64,000 nt of DNA from Allorhizobium borbori (GTDB lineage Bacteria > Pseudomonadota > Alphaproteobacteria > Rhizobiales > Rhizobiaceae). The stretch spans positions 1 through 64,000 of the forward strand of contig NZ_JACIDU010000016.1 in assembly GCF_014196535.1 (NCBI RefSeq), written 5' to 3'. The notes under the pieces are model-generated. The model did not search any database. It was not told the origin of the DNA and saw only the letters and a list, made by a program, of their open reading frames with translations. A program made the translations under genes and the position numbers. Below, in pieces: positions 52,211 to 60,419 of the stretch. Each line of letters starts with the position of its first letter. Within the stretch, counting starts at the first letter, position 1.

Positions 52211-53778
52211 ACAACATGACGACACCCAACGACCTGCCCCGCGCCACACCTGAAGCGCTGGGCACGGACCCGGCCATCCTGCTGGCCATGCTGGATGACA
52301 TCGAGCGGCAGGATATTGAACTTCACAGTCTTCTGATCTGGCAGGACGGCGCGTTGATCGCCGATGCCTACTGGGCGCCCTACACCGCCGCGCGTCCGCA
52401 TATGATGCACTCCGTCACCAAAAGCTTCACCTCCATGGCCGTGGGACTTGCGGTAGCCGATGGCCTGCTTTCGGTCGATGACCACGTACTTGGCTTCTTT
52501 CCCGAATATGCCGATCCCGTGGATGACAATCTGAGAGCGATGAAGGTGCGCCATCTGCTGACCATGACCAGCGGTCATGCGCGGGGTATTTCCGGCGGGT
52601 CCTGGCGACGCATCCGTTCGAGCTGGACCGAGGATTTCCTGCGCCAGCCGACGCCCCATCGCCCAGGCGAGGTTTTCGTCTATGACAGCGCCGCAAGCTA
52701 CATGCTGTCGGCCATCGTGCAACGCGCCAGCGGCCGTATGATCCGCGATTATCTTCAGGAGCGCATCTTCACGCCCATGGGAATGTCAGCGGATTTGACG
52801 TGGGACACAGGGCCGGATGGTGTCAATACCGGCGGCAACGGCCTGAGTTGCACGACACAGGACATGCTGAAACTCGGCATTCTTCATCTCCAGCATGGCG
52901 AATGGGAGGGGCGGCAACTCCTGCCGCGCTCATGGGTTCGTGAAGCCACGGGCATGCAGGTACGCGATGTCGTGCTCGGCGTCTTCACCGGCGACCACTA
53001 TCTCGGACCCGAGGAAATTGAGGGAGGCGCACCGGCGAGCCGACGGGAGGGCTACGGCTATCAGTGGTGGCGTGGCCCGCATAACAGCTTTTCCGCCAAT
53101 GGTCTCTTTGGCCAGTATTGCATCGTTCTGCCTGACCAAAAGACGGTCGTTGCCTTCACCGGCGGACTGGACGACAGCGATCGCCGTGTTCATTCGCTGA
53201 TTTATGACGGGCTGCGCCCGGCACTTGGAGCCGGCGTGAACCCAGCTTCCGGCAGTGGTGAAGTATTGCGGTCGCGTCTGGCCAGACTGCGGCTGAAGAC
53301 CCGCCCGGGCCTTGGTCGCCTCGATCCCGCGCACAGGTCGTATCATGGCACCTGGCGCATGGCCGAAAACGATCAGGGCGTCCGTCGTATCGCAATCCGG
53401 CAGGAGGGTAACGCCCTGCACTTCATCCTGGAGGACGGGCATGGCGAACATGAAGTGGTGGCCGGCTTCGGCTGCTTCCTCGAAACGGTAACGACCATGC
53501 CGGGGGCGCGGCTGCACCACTCCTACCAGCCCGAAACCGGGTTGCGCATCGTCGCCTGCGCCCGCTGGCTGCCCGAGCAGCCGGGAGAGACAACGCTGGA
53601 GATGGACTGGATTTTCGTTGAAACCGCGTTTCGCGATACCGTGCGGCTGCATTTTAACGAAGACGGGGTGCGCATGTCGCGCGCGGTGAACGTCAACTCC
53701 TCCGAGCTTTCCCTGCCGGACCTCATGGGTAAACGCGAGGTTGCGACGAAAAAGCGACGGGAGAAGGAACATGGCTGA
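52207..53778 (+). CDS. Serine hydrolase of the beta-lactamase/6-aminohexanoate-oligomer hydrolase family
   Basis: A 523-residue cytoplasmic member of the class C beta-lactamase family. The nucleophile motif SVTK (SxxK) lies near residue 75 in MMHSVTKSFTS. VYDSAASYML carries the Tyr-x-Ser motif near 162-170. The third motif region is NGLFGQYCIVLPDQKTVVAF in place of a KTG triad, as in NylB-like amidases and esterases. No signal peptide is present, so it is not an antibiotic-resistance enzyme in the usual sense. The last 150 residues form an extra C-terminal domain. It probably cleaves an imported amide or ester. ATGs at 52207 and 52216 are both possible. Confidence 0.85.
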   Translation: MNNMTTPNDLPRATPEALGTDPAILLAMLDDIERQDIELHSLLIWQDGALIADAYWAPYTAARPHMMHSVTKSFTSMAVGLAVADGLLSVDDHVLGFFPEYADPVDDNLRAMKVRHLLTMTSGHARGISGGSWRRIRSSWTEDFLRQPTPHRPGEVFVYDSAASYMLSAIVQRASGRMIRDYLQERIFTPMGMSADLTWDTGPDGVNTGGNGLSCTTQDMLKLGILHLQHGEWEGRQLLPRSWVREATGMQVRDVVLGVFTGDHYLGPEEIEGGAPASRREGYGYQWWRGPHNSFSANGLFGQYCIVLPDQKTVVAFTGGLDDSDRRVHSLIYDGLRPALGAGVNPASGSGEVLRSRLARLRLKTRPGLGRLDPAHRSYHGTWRMAENDQGVRRIAIRQEGNALHFILEDGHGEHEVVAGFGCFLETVTTMPGARLHHSYQPETGLRIVACARWLPEQPGETTLEMDWIFVETAFRDTVRLHFNEDGVRMSRAVNVNSSELSLPDLMGKREVATKKRREKEHG

Positions 53779-54628
53779 TCAAAACCCTCGACCAGACGGC
53801 CGGACCTTTTCAATTGCCCACATGACCCATGAAGCCTTCGCACGCCGCATGGAGAAGCCGGCCGTCATCCTCATTCCCCTCGCCTCTCAGGAAGAGCAGG
53901 GGCCCCACGCGCCGATGGGCGATTTCATGCTGACGCAACGACTTGCGGAACTGAGCGCGGAAGCCGGCGACGGCCTGTCCGCGCCCGTTCTGCCATTCGG
54001 CCATGCGGAATTCTTTCGCGCCATGGCGGGTGGCATCCAGCTTCGCGCCACCACCTTCACCGCCGTTCTCGAGGACATATTGACCTCGTTTCTGGATCAC
54101 GGTCACAACCGGCTTCTGATTTTCAACGGACACACGACCAATGCTCCGCTGATTGATCAGGTGTGTCGCAAGCTCAGGCGGGAACAGGGCGTTCTCATTC
54201 CCTCGCTCAACATCTGGCAATGCGTGCCCGACAGTCTATGGACATCGCTTTACGGCGAAGAGGCCGGCCGGGTTCGCGGCCATGGTGGCGAGCCGATGAC
54301 CTCCGTCTACATGCACTTGTTTCCCGGCCTCGTGAACGCGAAAGCGATACGCTCCCCCGCGCCGCGCGGCACCGTCTTTGGCATGCCCATCGGCGGCGTG
54401 TCAGGCAGCCGTTTCGAAGGATTGCCCGTGCAGATCCCGCTCGACTGCACGGAGGTGGATCCGGCTGGCATGCTCGGCGGACTGGCATCGCTTGCCAGCG
54501 CGGAAAAGGGGCAGGCAATCACAAACCACATCGTCGACCACACCGCGCGGCTTATCCGGCATCTCTCGCGTTTCGACCCGCAGGATGCGCTTCGCTCCGG
54601 TCCTATCCCGCAGGGAGACAAGTCATGA
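53771..54628 (+). CDS. Creatininase-family amidohydrolase with altered metal site
   Basis: A 285-residue protein of the creatininase family, which hydrolyses cyclic amides or formamides with two metal ions. Recognisable elements are IPLASQEEQGPHAPMGD (residues 35-51), LLIFNGHTTN (116-124) and RGHGGEPMTS (169-178). The usual motif is EQHGPHLP; here the sequence is EEQGPHAP, so Gln43 stands where a metal-binding His is expected, while His121 and Glu174 are kept. Members with GHGGN are more typical than the GHTTN seen here. It overlaps the serine hydrolase gene by 8 nt. The substrate is unknown. Confidence 0.85.
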   Translation: MADQNPRPDGRTFSIAHMTHEAFARRMEKPAVILIPLASQEEQGPHAPMGDFMLTQRLAELSAEAGDGLSAPVLPFGHAEFFRAMAGGIQLRATTFTAVLEDILTSFLDHGHNRLLIFNGHTTNAPLIDQVCRKLRREQGVLIPSLNIWQCVPDSLWTSLYGEEAGRVRGHGGEPMTSVYMHLFPGLVNAKAIRSPAPRGTVFGMPIGGVSGSRFEGLPVQIPLDCTEVDPAGMLGGLASLASAEKGQAITNHIVDHTARLIRHLSRFDPQDALRSGPIPQGDKS

Positions 54629-55323
54629 CCGAACTTCGCATTGCCCCTCTGCCGCAGCCGGCTCCGGCGGATGTCATCGCCGCTTTGCAACAGATCGAGA
54701 CAGCCAGCATCGGTCATCTTCGTCACACCGGTTTCATGGATGGCGGTATTCAGGCCATTGATCCCCGGCAAAAGGCGCGGGCGGGCGTGGCCGTGACGCT
54801 TGCCTTGCCGGCCATGTGTTCGACGCTGCTGCATTACGCGCTCAGCCATCTGCGTCCCGGCGACATGCTGGTGATCGACCGTCTGGGTGACCGTCGCCAC
54901 GCCTGCCTCGGCGGCGCGGTTGCCCGGGCGGCGCGAATGGCCGGGATTGCCGGTGTGATTATCGATGGTCCCTGCACGGATGTCGCGGAAATTCTGGCCG
55001 AGGGCGTACCGGTCTGGTGCCGCGGCGTATCGTCCGTCACTACACGTCAACTCGATCTCGGCGGCACATTCAACCGCCCTGTGGCCTGCGGCGGCGTGCC
55101 TGTTCTGCCGGGCGATGTCGTGCTGGGAGACGCGTCGGGTGTCGTGGTGCTGCCGGTCGACGAAGCCGCCGGGATTGCCTCGACCTGCATTGCCCGCGAG
55201 GCGCGTGTCGCCCGCACGATGGAACGGCTTCTGGCCGGCGAGAAGCTGGGCGACATAACGCGTGCCGTCGACAGGATAACGGCCCGCCTGCAACAGGCCG
55301 ACAAGGAGGAGCCCAAGGCATGA
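54625..55323 (+). CDS. RraA-like protein (HMG/CHA aldolase superfamily), catalytic Arg replaced
   Basis: A 232-residue protein with the RraA fold. MLVIDRLGDRRHACLGGAVARAARMAGIAGVIIDG (about 81-115) is the family core. Divalent-metal aldolases of this fold (4-hydroxy-4-methyl-2-oxoglutarate aldolase) carry DGxxRD; here it reads DGPCTD, with Thr118 in place of the Arg that binds the substrate carboxylate. Pyruvate-aldolase activity is therefore doubtful and another lyase, isomerase or regulatory role is possible. It overlaps both neighbours by 4 nt (ATGA at each end), so it belongs to the same pathway. Confidence 0.85.
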   Translation: MTELRIAPLPQPAPADVIAALQQIETASIGHLRHTGFMDGGIQAIDPRQKARAGVAVTLALPAMCSTLLHYALSHLRPGDMLVIDRLGDRRHACLGGAVARAARMAGIAGVIIDGPCTDVAEILAEGVPVWCRGVSSVTTRQLDLGGTFNRPVACGGVPVLPGDVVLGDASGVVVLPVDEAAGIASTCIAREARVARTMERLLAGEKLGDITRAVDRITARLQQADKEEPKA

Positions 55324-56198
55324 AGACAATTCTCGATGCGTTGAGGGACGAAACCATCGACGGGGTGCTGTCCGTGATCGCGCCGCGCGGCGCTTTGGTG
55401 CCCATGGTGTTCGACAGCCCCCACAGCGGTCTGGACCTGCCAGCCGATTTCAACCCTGCCGTTTCCGCCGAACGGGTGCGGGTGGCAGCCGACACCCATG
55501 TGGATGACCTGTTTTCCAGCGCCCCGACGGTTGGCGCACCGCTTCTGAAGGCCCATTTTCCGCGCAGCTTTCTGGACGTCAACCGCTCGCTGCTCGACAT
55601 GGACCCGCAACTCGTGGACGGCCCATGGCCTCACCCGCTGAGAGATAGTCCGACTGCAAAGCGCGGCATGGGGCTGATGTGGCGTTTCGCCTGGGGTGAT
55701 GAGCCGATGTATTCGGACCCCATGAGTGTAATCGAGGCCGAGACGCGCATTGGACGATACTGGTATCCCTATCACGCGAGGCTGGCCAGCCTTCTCAATA
55801 CCGTCTACGCACGCTTTGGCAGGGTCTATCACCTCAACTGCCATTCCATGACCGCGGTCGGCCACGCCATTTCATCCGACCCGGCCGGCACGGTCCGGGC
55901 CGATATATGCCTTGGCGATCTGCACGGAAGTTCGGCCTCGAAGGAATTCGTGGCCGTAATCGCGCAAACGCTGCAGGCCGAGGGGCTGGATGTGGCCTTC
56001 AACAAGCCGTTCCGCGGCGCAGAACTGGTCACCGCCTATTCAAACCCGGCGCATGGCCGCCACAGCGTCCAATTCGAAATCAACCGCAAGCTCTACATGG
56101 ACGAGACCACGCGCGAGCGGACGGCGGACTATGACGCGCTGAAGCAGGTGCTGACGCGCATGAACCAGACGCTGGCCGACTACGCCAGCCAGCAATGA
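55320..56198 (+). CDS. N-formylglutamate amidohydrolase-family protein
   Basis: A 292-residue zinc-dependent deformylase/amidohydrolase of the HutG type. The signature VFDSPHSGLDLP lies near residues 30-41, THVDDLFSSAP follows, RSFLDVNRSL is near 82-91, and YHLNCHSMTAVG near 170 and PAHGRHSVQFEINRKLYMDE near 235 provide the expected His and Glu ligands. The family hydrolyses N-formyl-glutamate or related N-acyl amino acids. No histidine-degradation genes are present, so the substrate is probably a different N-acylated acid. It is ATGA-coupled to both neighbours. Confidence 0.9.
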   Translation: MKTILDALRDETIDGVLSVIAPRGALVPMVFDSPHSGLDLPADFNPAVSAERVRVAADTHVDDLFSSAPTVGAPLLKAHFPRSFLDVNRSLLDMDPQLVDGPWPHPLRDSPTAKRGMGLMWRFAWGDEPMYSDPMSVIEAETRIGRYWYPYHARLASLLNTVYARFGRVYHLNCHSMTAVGHAISSDPAGTVRADICLGDLHGSSASKEFVAVIAQTLQAEGLDVAFNKPFRGAELVTAYSNPAHGRHSVQFEINRKLYMDETTRERTADYDALKQVLTRMNQTLADYASQQ

Positions 56199-57061
56199 AG
56201 CCTGAAACGAAGAGACCGATCATGTCCGCAAACCCGAACGTCGCCCCCCTGAACTTCTATCGCAGAGGCCGGACACCGCTTTTCGCCTCACGCATGGACC
56301 AGCGCTTTTCCTGGTGCTGCTACATTCCAACCGGTTACGATGCACACGCCGAAACGGTTCATCCGCTCGCCGTGCTGGTCCATGGCAGCCTGAGGGATGC
56401 CGACATCCTGCGGGATGAGTTCATCGACTTCGCCGAAGCGCATCAATGCGTTCTTCTCGCGCCGCTTTTCCCCGCCGGCATCGATGATGCGGAAGACCTG
56501 CACAACTACAAACACATGATTTACCATGGCATTCGCTACGATCTCATCCTGCTCGACATGATCGACGAACTGGCCACGCGTTACCGGGTCCACGGCGACC
56601 GGGTTCTGATGCACGGCTTTTCCGGCGGCGCGCAATTCGCACATCGCTTTCTCTACCTGCATCCCGCGCGCCTGCGTGCCGTTTCCATCGGCGCGCCCGG
56701 CACGGTCACCCTGCCGGATGATCGCCGCGACTGGTGGGTTGGTGTGAAGGGCATGGAGGAAATCTTCCGCCAGCCCTTCGACATTGAAGCCATGCGCCGT
56801 GTGGCCGTGCAACTTGTCATCGGTGATGCAGACATCGAAACCTGGGACGTGACAGTGGGCCCGCAATCCGCCTTCTGGATGGAAGGCATCAACGACAGTG
56901 GTGAAACCCGTGTGGAACGCCTGCGCACGCTGGAAGCTGGGCTGAAAGCCATCGGTCTCGCACCACGCTTCGATACCGTGCCCGGCGTCAGCCATGATGG
57001 CACCGGCATTCAGGGTCCGGTCAAGGCGTTCTTCTCGGCGGTTCTTGCCGGCAAAGTCTGA
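56195..57061 (+). CDS. Alpha/beta hydrolase (PHB depolymerase/esterase-like), last gene of the hydrolase operon
   Basis: A 288-residue soluble alpha/beta-hydrolase. LAVLVHGSLRDADILRDEF near residues 60-80 forms the oxyanion region, the nucleophile is the Ser of HGFSGGAQFAHRF near 140, and PGVSHDGTGI near 265 carries the catalytic His. No signal peptide is present. A start at 56195 (ATGA overlap) or the ATG at 56222 is possible. It may cleave an ester or amide of the imported compound. No clear terminator follows; the next gene is convergent after 31 nt. Confidence 0.82.
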   Translation: MKPETKRPIMSANPNVAPLNFYRRGRTPLFASRMDQRFSWCCYIPTGYDAHAETVHPLAVLVHGSLRDADILRDEFIDFAEAHQCVLLAPLFPAGIDDAEDLHNYKHMIYHGIRYDLILLDMIDELATRYRVHGDRVLMHGFSGGAQFAHRFLYLHPARLRAVSIGAPGTVTLPDDRRDWWVGVKGMEEIFRQPFDIEAMRRVAVQLVIGDADIETWDVTVGPQSAFWMEGINDSGETRVERLRTLEAGLKAIGLAPRFDTVPGVSHDGTGIQGPVKAFFSAVLAGKV

Positions 57062-57092
57062 GCGGCCCTGCAATCCCTATCGCTGACCGGGG

Positions 57093-57983
57093 TCATTGCG
57101 TTTCCCGACTGTCAACGACAACGGCGGTGGCGATCCAGCGCATCACCTGCGCGGGATCGCCACCGCTTTCGATCGTCGTGCAGCGCGTATTCACCGCAAA
57201 GGCGCTTTGCTCGACCGTTACCGTGAGACGGTGACCTCCAACCGCTAAAGCATACGCCAGGCTATTCTCCCTCGACGGAGGTTCCGCAACGTCGCGGAAA
57301 GACACCTCGCCGGAAACGCCGTTTTGTGCGGCCCAGGACAAGGCCGCGTGTTCAGCCGCCTGCCGAGGCGCATCGAGTAGCGGATTACCGCGATAGGCGG
57401 GAAGATAGGCGACACCCGCGCCGACACAGTCCAGAAAATCCTCCACTTCGAACGGTTCGAGCCTGCCGTAACGGGCCCGTTGCGGCAGAACCAGCAACGA
57501 CGCCGCAAAGCGGCAACCGCCGAGATGGGTCGATTGCAGGATGCGGAAACGGTCCGGATCGGCCGCTTGCCGAAGCGCCTTCCAGGTCGCGAAGCCATAA
57601 CGAGCGCAGCAGGGGTCCTGCTTGGCATCAGTGCAGCAAATGATGGTCACGCGTTCATCACGCTCTCCGTCCAGCCGCCCGCCATCCGCAATGTGCAAAA
57701 GCAGGCTTTCCGCCTGTTCGGCCGTCACCGATCGCCGGATGATACCTTCATGGGTGAAGCCGATGTGGTCACCGTCCACAAGGGCAACATGGATGCCGGC
57801 CGCATTGGCCGTCTGGATGGCCTTGCCCAGAAAGTCGGGCATGAGATGGGAGCGGAAGCGCGGGACGCGCCAGTGGGCGCGCGGCCAGTGCAGCAGTACA
57901 TAGCTGCGTGACGACGGTCCAAGCCCGGCGACCGGTTCTCCGCGCGCAAGGCAGAGGTCACGGCAGAAGCGACGTTCGGCCAT
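57093..57983 (-). CDS. Sucrase/ferredoxin-like (Apd1/Aim32-type) thioredoxin-fold Fe-S protein
   Basis: A 296-residue protein of the Suc-Fer-like family (PF06999). The likely [2Fe-2S] ligands are in IICCTDAKQDPCCARYG (Cys116/117 and Cys125/126) and STHLGGCRFAASLLVLP (His153, Cys157). Apd1/Aim32 prototypes use two Cys and an HxGGH pair; here the second His is a Cys (HLGGC). YGRLEPFEVEDFL and a C-terminal domain of about 90 residues follow. The role is probably electron transfer or redox sensing, but no partner oxidase is in the window. It starts 9 nt after the GntR-type gene, so the two form one transcript. Confidence 0.85.
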   Translation of the reverse strand: MAERRFCRDLCLARGEPVAGLGPSSRSYVLLHWPRAHWRVPRFRSHLMPDFLGKAIQTANAAGIHVALVDGDHIGFTHEGIIRRSVTAEQAESLLLHIADGGRLDGERDERVTIICCTDAKQDPCCARYGFATWKALRQAADPDRFRILQSTHLGGCRFAASLLVLPQRARYGRLEPFEVEDFLDCVGAGVAYLPAYRGNPLLDAPRQAAEHAALSWAAQNGVSGEVSFRDVAEPPSRENSLAYALAVGGHRLTVTVEQSAFAVNTRCTTIESGGDPAQVMRWIATAVVVDSRETQ

Positions 57984-57992
57984 GCCCCACCC

Positions 57993-58955
57993 TCAGTCGC
58001 CGGGAACGAACGGTTCGACCTCCCGTTTGACGGGAGAGCGGCTCAGGTGGCGGAACAGGATGGCCGAGGCCAGCTTGCGGTCGTCTTCCCGCAGCGCCTC
58101 AAGAATGGCGATATGATCTCTCGCGGCCTTTCGCACCCCCGCTTCGCTCAGTTCGGCAAACTCCGCATATTCCGTCATGCGGCGAAGGCTGTTCTGCCGG
58201 CGAATGGACTGAACGAGAAAACGATTGTGGGACCAGGAGACGACGGTTTCATGGAATCTGGCATTGGCCTCGAACCAGGCCGATCCCTCAATCGTATCCA
58301 GTGCCGCGTTGATGAGCGCGGTCTGTTCCCTGAGCAAGGCATCAAGTTCGTCCGCGTTCACGCGAAACGTGTCTTCCATCACCGCGCCACATTCGATGAT
58401 CGCCCGAAACGCATAGCTTTCGTTGACAGCTTGCCGGTTGTCGAGGCATTCCGCGAAGCGCCAGCCGTGACCGTCACGCCGTTCCGCCAGCCCCTCCGCA
58501 GCAAGGCGCATCAGCGCGCGACGCACCACCCCGCGCGAGCAACCGAAATGCTCCAGAAGCTCGGTTTCGGAGACGTCGCTGTGGATCAGGCCATTGGCGC
58601 GCGCGTACATGATCTGGTGGTACAATCTGTCGATTTCGGAAGGCGGCAGAAGCTCGGACGGACTTTTGTCCGGGATCGGTTGGCGCGCCAACGTAAAGCC
58701 GCGGTTTTCAGTCTGGGCGACAACACCCTTTTCGGCCAGAAACTGAAGAACCTGACGGATCGGCGTTCTGGAAATGCCCAGCTCGCGCGCGAGCGCCGCG
58801 TCGGATATCTTGTCACCAACATCCCACCGCCCCGAGCAGATCGCCGGGATAAGTTTATGCGCGATCTCAACCTGCAGGGAACTCAGGCTACTGATATCAA
58901 ACTCGCCATCGTAAGGCCGCAGCGTATCGTTTTTGGTGGCCTCATCGTGACTCAA
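57993..58955 (-). CDS. GntR-family regulator with two tandem winged-helix domains
   Basis: A 320-residue regulator, about 90 residues longer than usual. The first GntR winged helix (residues about 28-88) contains DAALARELGISRTPIRQVLQFLAEKGVV. A second (about 107-168) contains ETELLEHFGCSRGVVRRALMRLAAEGLAERRDGHGW. The FCD ligand domain follows (about 175-305), with FHETVVSWSHNRFLVQSIRRQ and DHIAILEAL. The only starts are TTG codons: 58955 is preferred because CGGGAGG lies 5 nt before it, although 58973 would also be in frame. It probably controls the adjoining ferredoxin-like gene and perhaps the hydrolase operon that faces it. Confidence 0.85.
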   Translation of the reverse strand: MSHDEATKNDTLRPYDGEFDISSLSSLQVEIAHKLIPAICSGRWDVGDKISDAALARELGISRTPIRQVLQFLAEKGVVAQTENRGFTLARQPIPDKSPSELLPPSEIDRLYHQIMYARANGLIHSDVSETELLEHFGCSRGVVRRALMRLAAEGLAERRDGHGWRFAECLDNRQAVNESYAFRAIIECGAVMEDTFRVNADELDALLREQTALINAALDTIEGSAWFEANARFHETVVSWSHNRFLVQSIRRQNSLRRMTEYAEFAELSEAGVRKAARDHIAILEALREDDRKLASAILFRHLSRSPVKREVEPFVPGD

Positions 58956-59140
58956 TCGAGCCTCCCGATCCAAGAATGAATTATTGGATCAAATAGTACA
59001 CAATTAAGCCATCATGCAACGACCGATTTGATTTTCACTCCAAGATCGACCCAATCGCGATGCGTTCCATCCCCTCAGACCAGCGCAAAGTGGAACCCGA
59101 GAGGCAGCCGTAAAATCTGGCTCCGTTGCGAAAAGTCTCT

Positions 59141-60199
59141 TCACGATCCGACGCCGGACACCCGGTCGCCGCCAGGAAGGCGCACGGCGCGTTCATGTCT
59201 CCAGTTCACATACCATGAGACGAATGCCCGGACACCTTCCTCGACGGGAATGGCAGGTGTGAAGCCCGTCAATGCGCGCAGGAGATCAGGGCTGGCGAAG
59301 GTTCGCGGCACATCGCCCTTCTGCATCGGCAGGTAATTGCGGATCGCCTCACGGCCGGTGGCCGTCTCGATGGTCTCGACAAAGCGAATGAGTTCGACTG
59401 GATTGCCGCCACCGATGTTGACGGAGCGGAACGGCGCATGGGTCGACAGCGTATCGACCACGCCGTTCGCGTGCACCCGGTTCGCCTCGGCCGGTGGTAT
59501 ATCGGCCAGCCGGACGATGGCTTCGATCAGATCGTCGACATAGGTGAAATCGCGGCTCATCCTTCCCTGACCGTAGATGTCGATCGGGCGTCCCTCCAGC
59601 AGCGCTTCGGTAAACTTGAACAGCGCCATGTCGGGTCGTCCCCAGGGACCGTAGACCGTGAAAAAGCGGAAGGCCGTGGTGGGTATCCTGTGGAGATGGG
59701 CATAGGAATGCGCCATCAGTTCCATACCCTTCTTGGAGGCGGCATAGAGCGTCAGGGGTTCGTCGGCCATGTCGCGCTCGGCAAACGGTACCTTGTCGCC
59801 GGCACCGTAGATCGAAGAACTGGAGGCAAGAAGCAGGTGCCTGGGCCTGATCCGCCGTGCCAGTTCCAGCACCGTCCACGAACCGACGAGATTGGACGAG
59901 ACATAGGCACCCGGATTTTCGAGACTGTAGCGCACGCCGGCCTGGGCAGCCAGATGAACGATCACGTCGGGCGGGTTCAGGGCGGCGGCCCGCTCCAGGC
60001 CCGCCTCATCCTCCAGCATGCCGACAACCGGCCTGAAGGCCTCGAACTGCGCGAGAATTTCGTGGCGCTTTTCCTTCAGGGCAACGTCATAATAAGGCGT
60101 GAAGCCATCATATCCGGTCACAGCATGCCCGTTCCGAAGCAATCGCAGCGCCAGATGAAAGCCGATGAAGCCCGCTGAGCCCGTGATGAAATAGCGCAT
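59141..60199 (-). CDS. lspL: UDP-glucuronate 4-epimerase
   Basis: A 352-residue NAD-dependent sugar-nucleotide epimerase, the usual length for this enzyme. Motifs are [20 protein letters not shown] (Rossmann, residues 1-20), the substrate loop [32 protein letters not shown], the catalytic SSSSIYG and [17 protein letters not shown], and [17 protein letters not shown]. It converts UDP-glucuronate into UDP-galacturonate, the donor for galacturonic acid in rhizobial LPS, and LspL is the rhizobial name. The ATG at 60199 gives the normal N-terminus. The divergent genes encode transferases that could use this sugar. Confidence 0.87.
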   Translation of the reverse strand: MRYFITGSAGFIGFHLALRLLRNGHAVTGYDGFTPYYDVALKEKRHEILAQFEAFRPVVGMLEDEAGLERAAALNPPDVIVHLAAQAGVRYSLENPGAYVSSNLVGSWTVLELARRIRPRHLLLASSSSIYGAGDKVPFAERDMADEPLTLYAASKKGMELMAHSYAHLHRIPTTAFRFFTVYGPWGRPDMALFKFTEALLEGRPIDIYGQGRMSRDFTYVDDLIEAIVRLADIPPAEANRVHANGVVDTLSTHAPFRSVNIGGGNPVELIRFVETIETATGREAIRNYLPMQKGDVPRTFASPDLLRALTGFTPAIPVEEGVRAFVSWYVNWRHERAVRLPGGDRVSGVGS

Positions 60200-60308
60200 G
60201 ATAGGTTCGCAATCGTCTCTTTTTGAACGATAAATCGTCAAAAGAGCGTCGCCGCGGCCAAGGACTGCGCCCTTCTCGATTGCGACACCTGTGACGCGTT
60301 TCGGCGAC

Positions 60309-60367
60309 GGTTTGATGACACGGGAACCAACACGTTGTTCCGGCTGCCGCCACCCTGTCATCAAACC
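60309..60367. repeat. Long inverted repeat in the lspL/glycosyltransferase promoter region
   Basis: The arms GGTTTGATGACA (60309-60320) and TGTCATCAAACC (60356-60367) are perfect complements, with three more GGG/CCC pairs inside. They lie 53-111 nt before the glycosyltransferase start and 110-168 nt from the lspL start. The spacing (35 nt between arms) suits a pair of half-sites for a cooperative regulator or an mRNA hairpin. Confidence 0.5.
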
Positions 60368-60419
60368 ATAGCAAAGCGTCCCCATAACGCGTGGATCGTG
60401 TTTCAGAAGGTCATTATCC

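Noticed and set aside
52207-53778. Beta-lactamase resistance gene
   Set aside because: There is no signal peptide, the KTG motif is absent, there is a large extra C-terminal domain, and the gene lies inside a catabolic operon.
43604-57061. Identification as an ectoine degradation (doeABCDX/eutABCDE) locus
   Set aside because: The aminotransferase, dehydrogenase and Lrp fit, but ectoine hydrolase (M24 peptidase fold) and the deacetylase are absent and the importer type differs.
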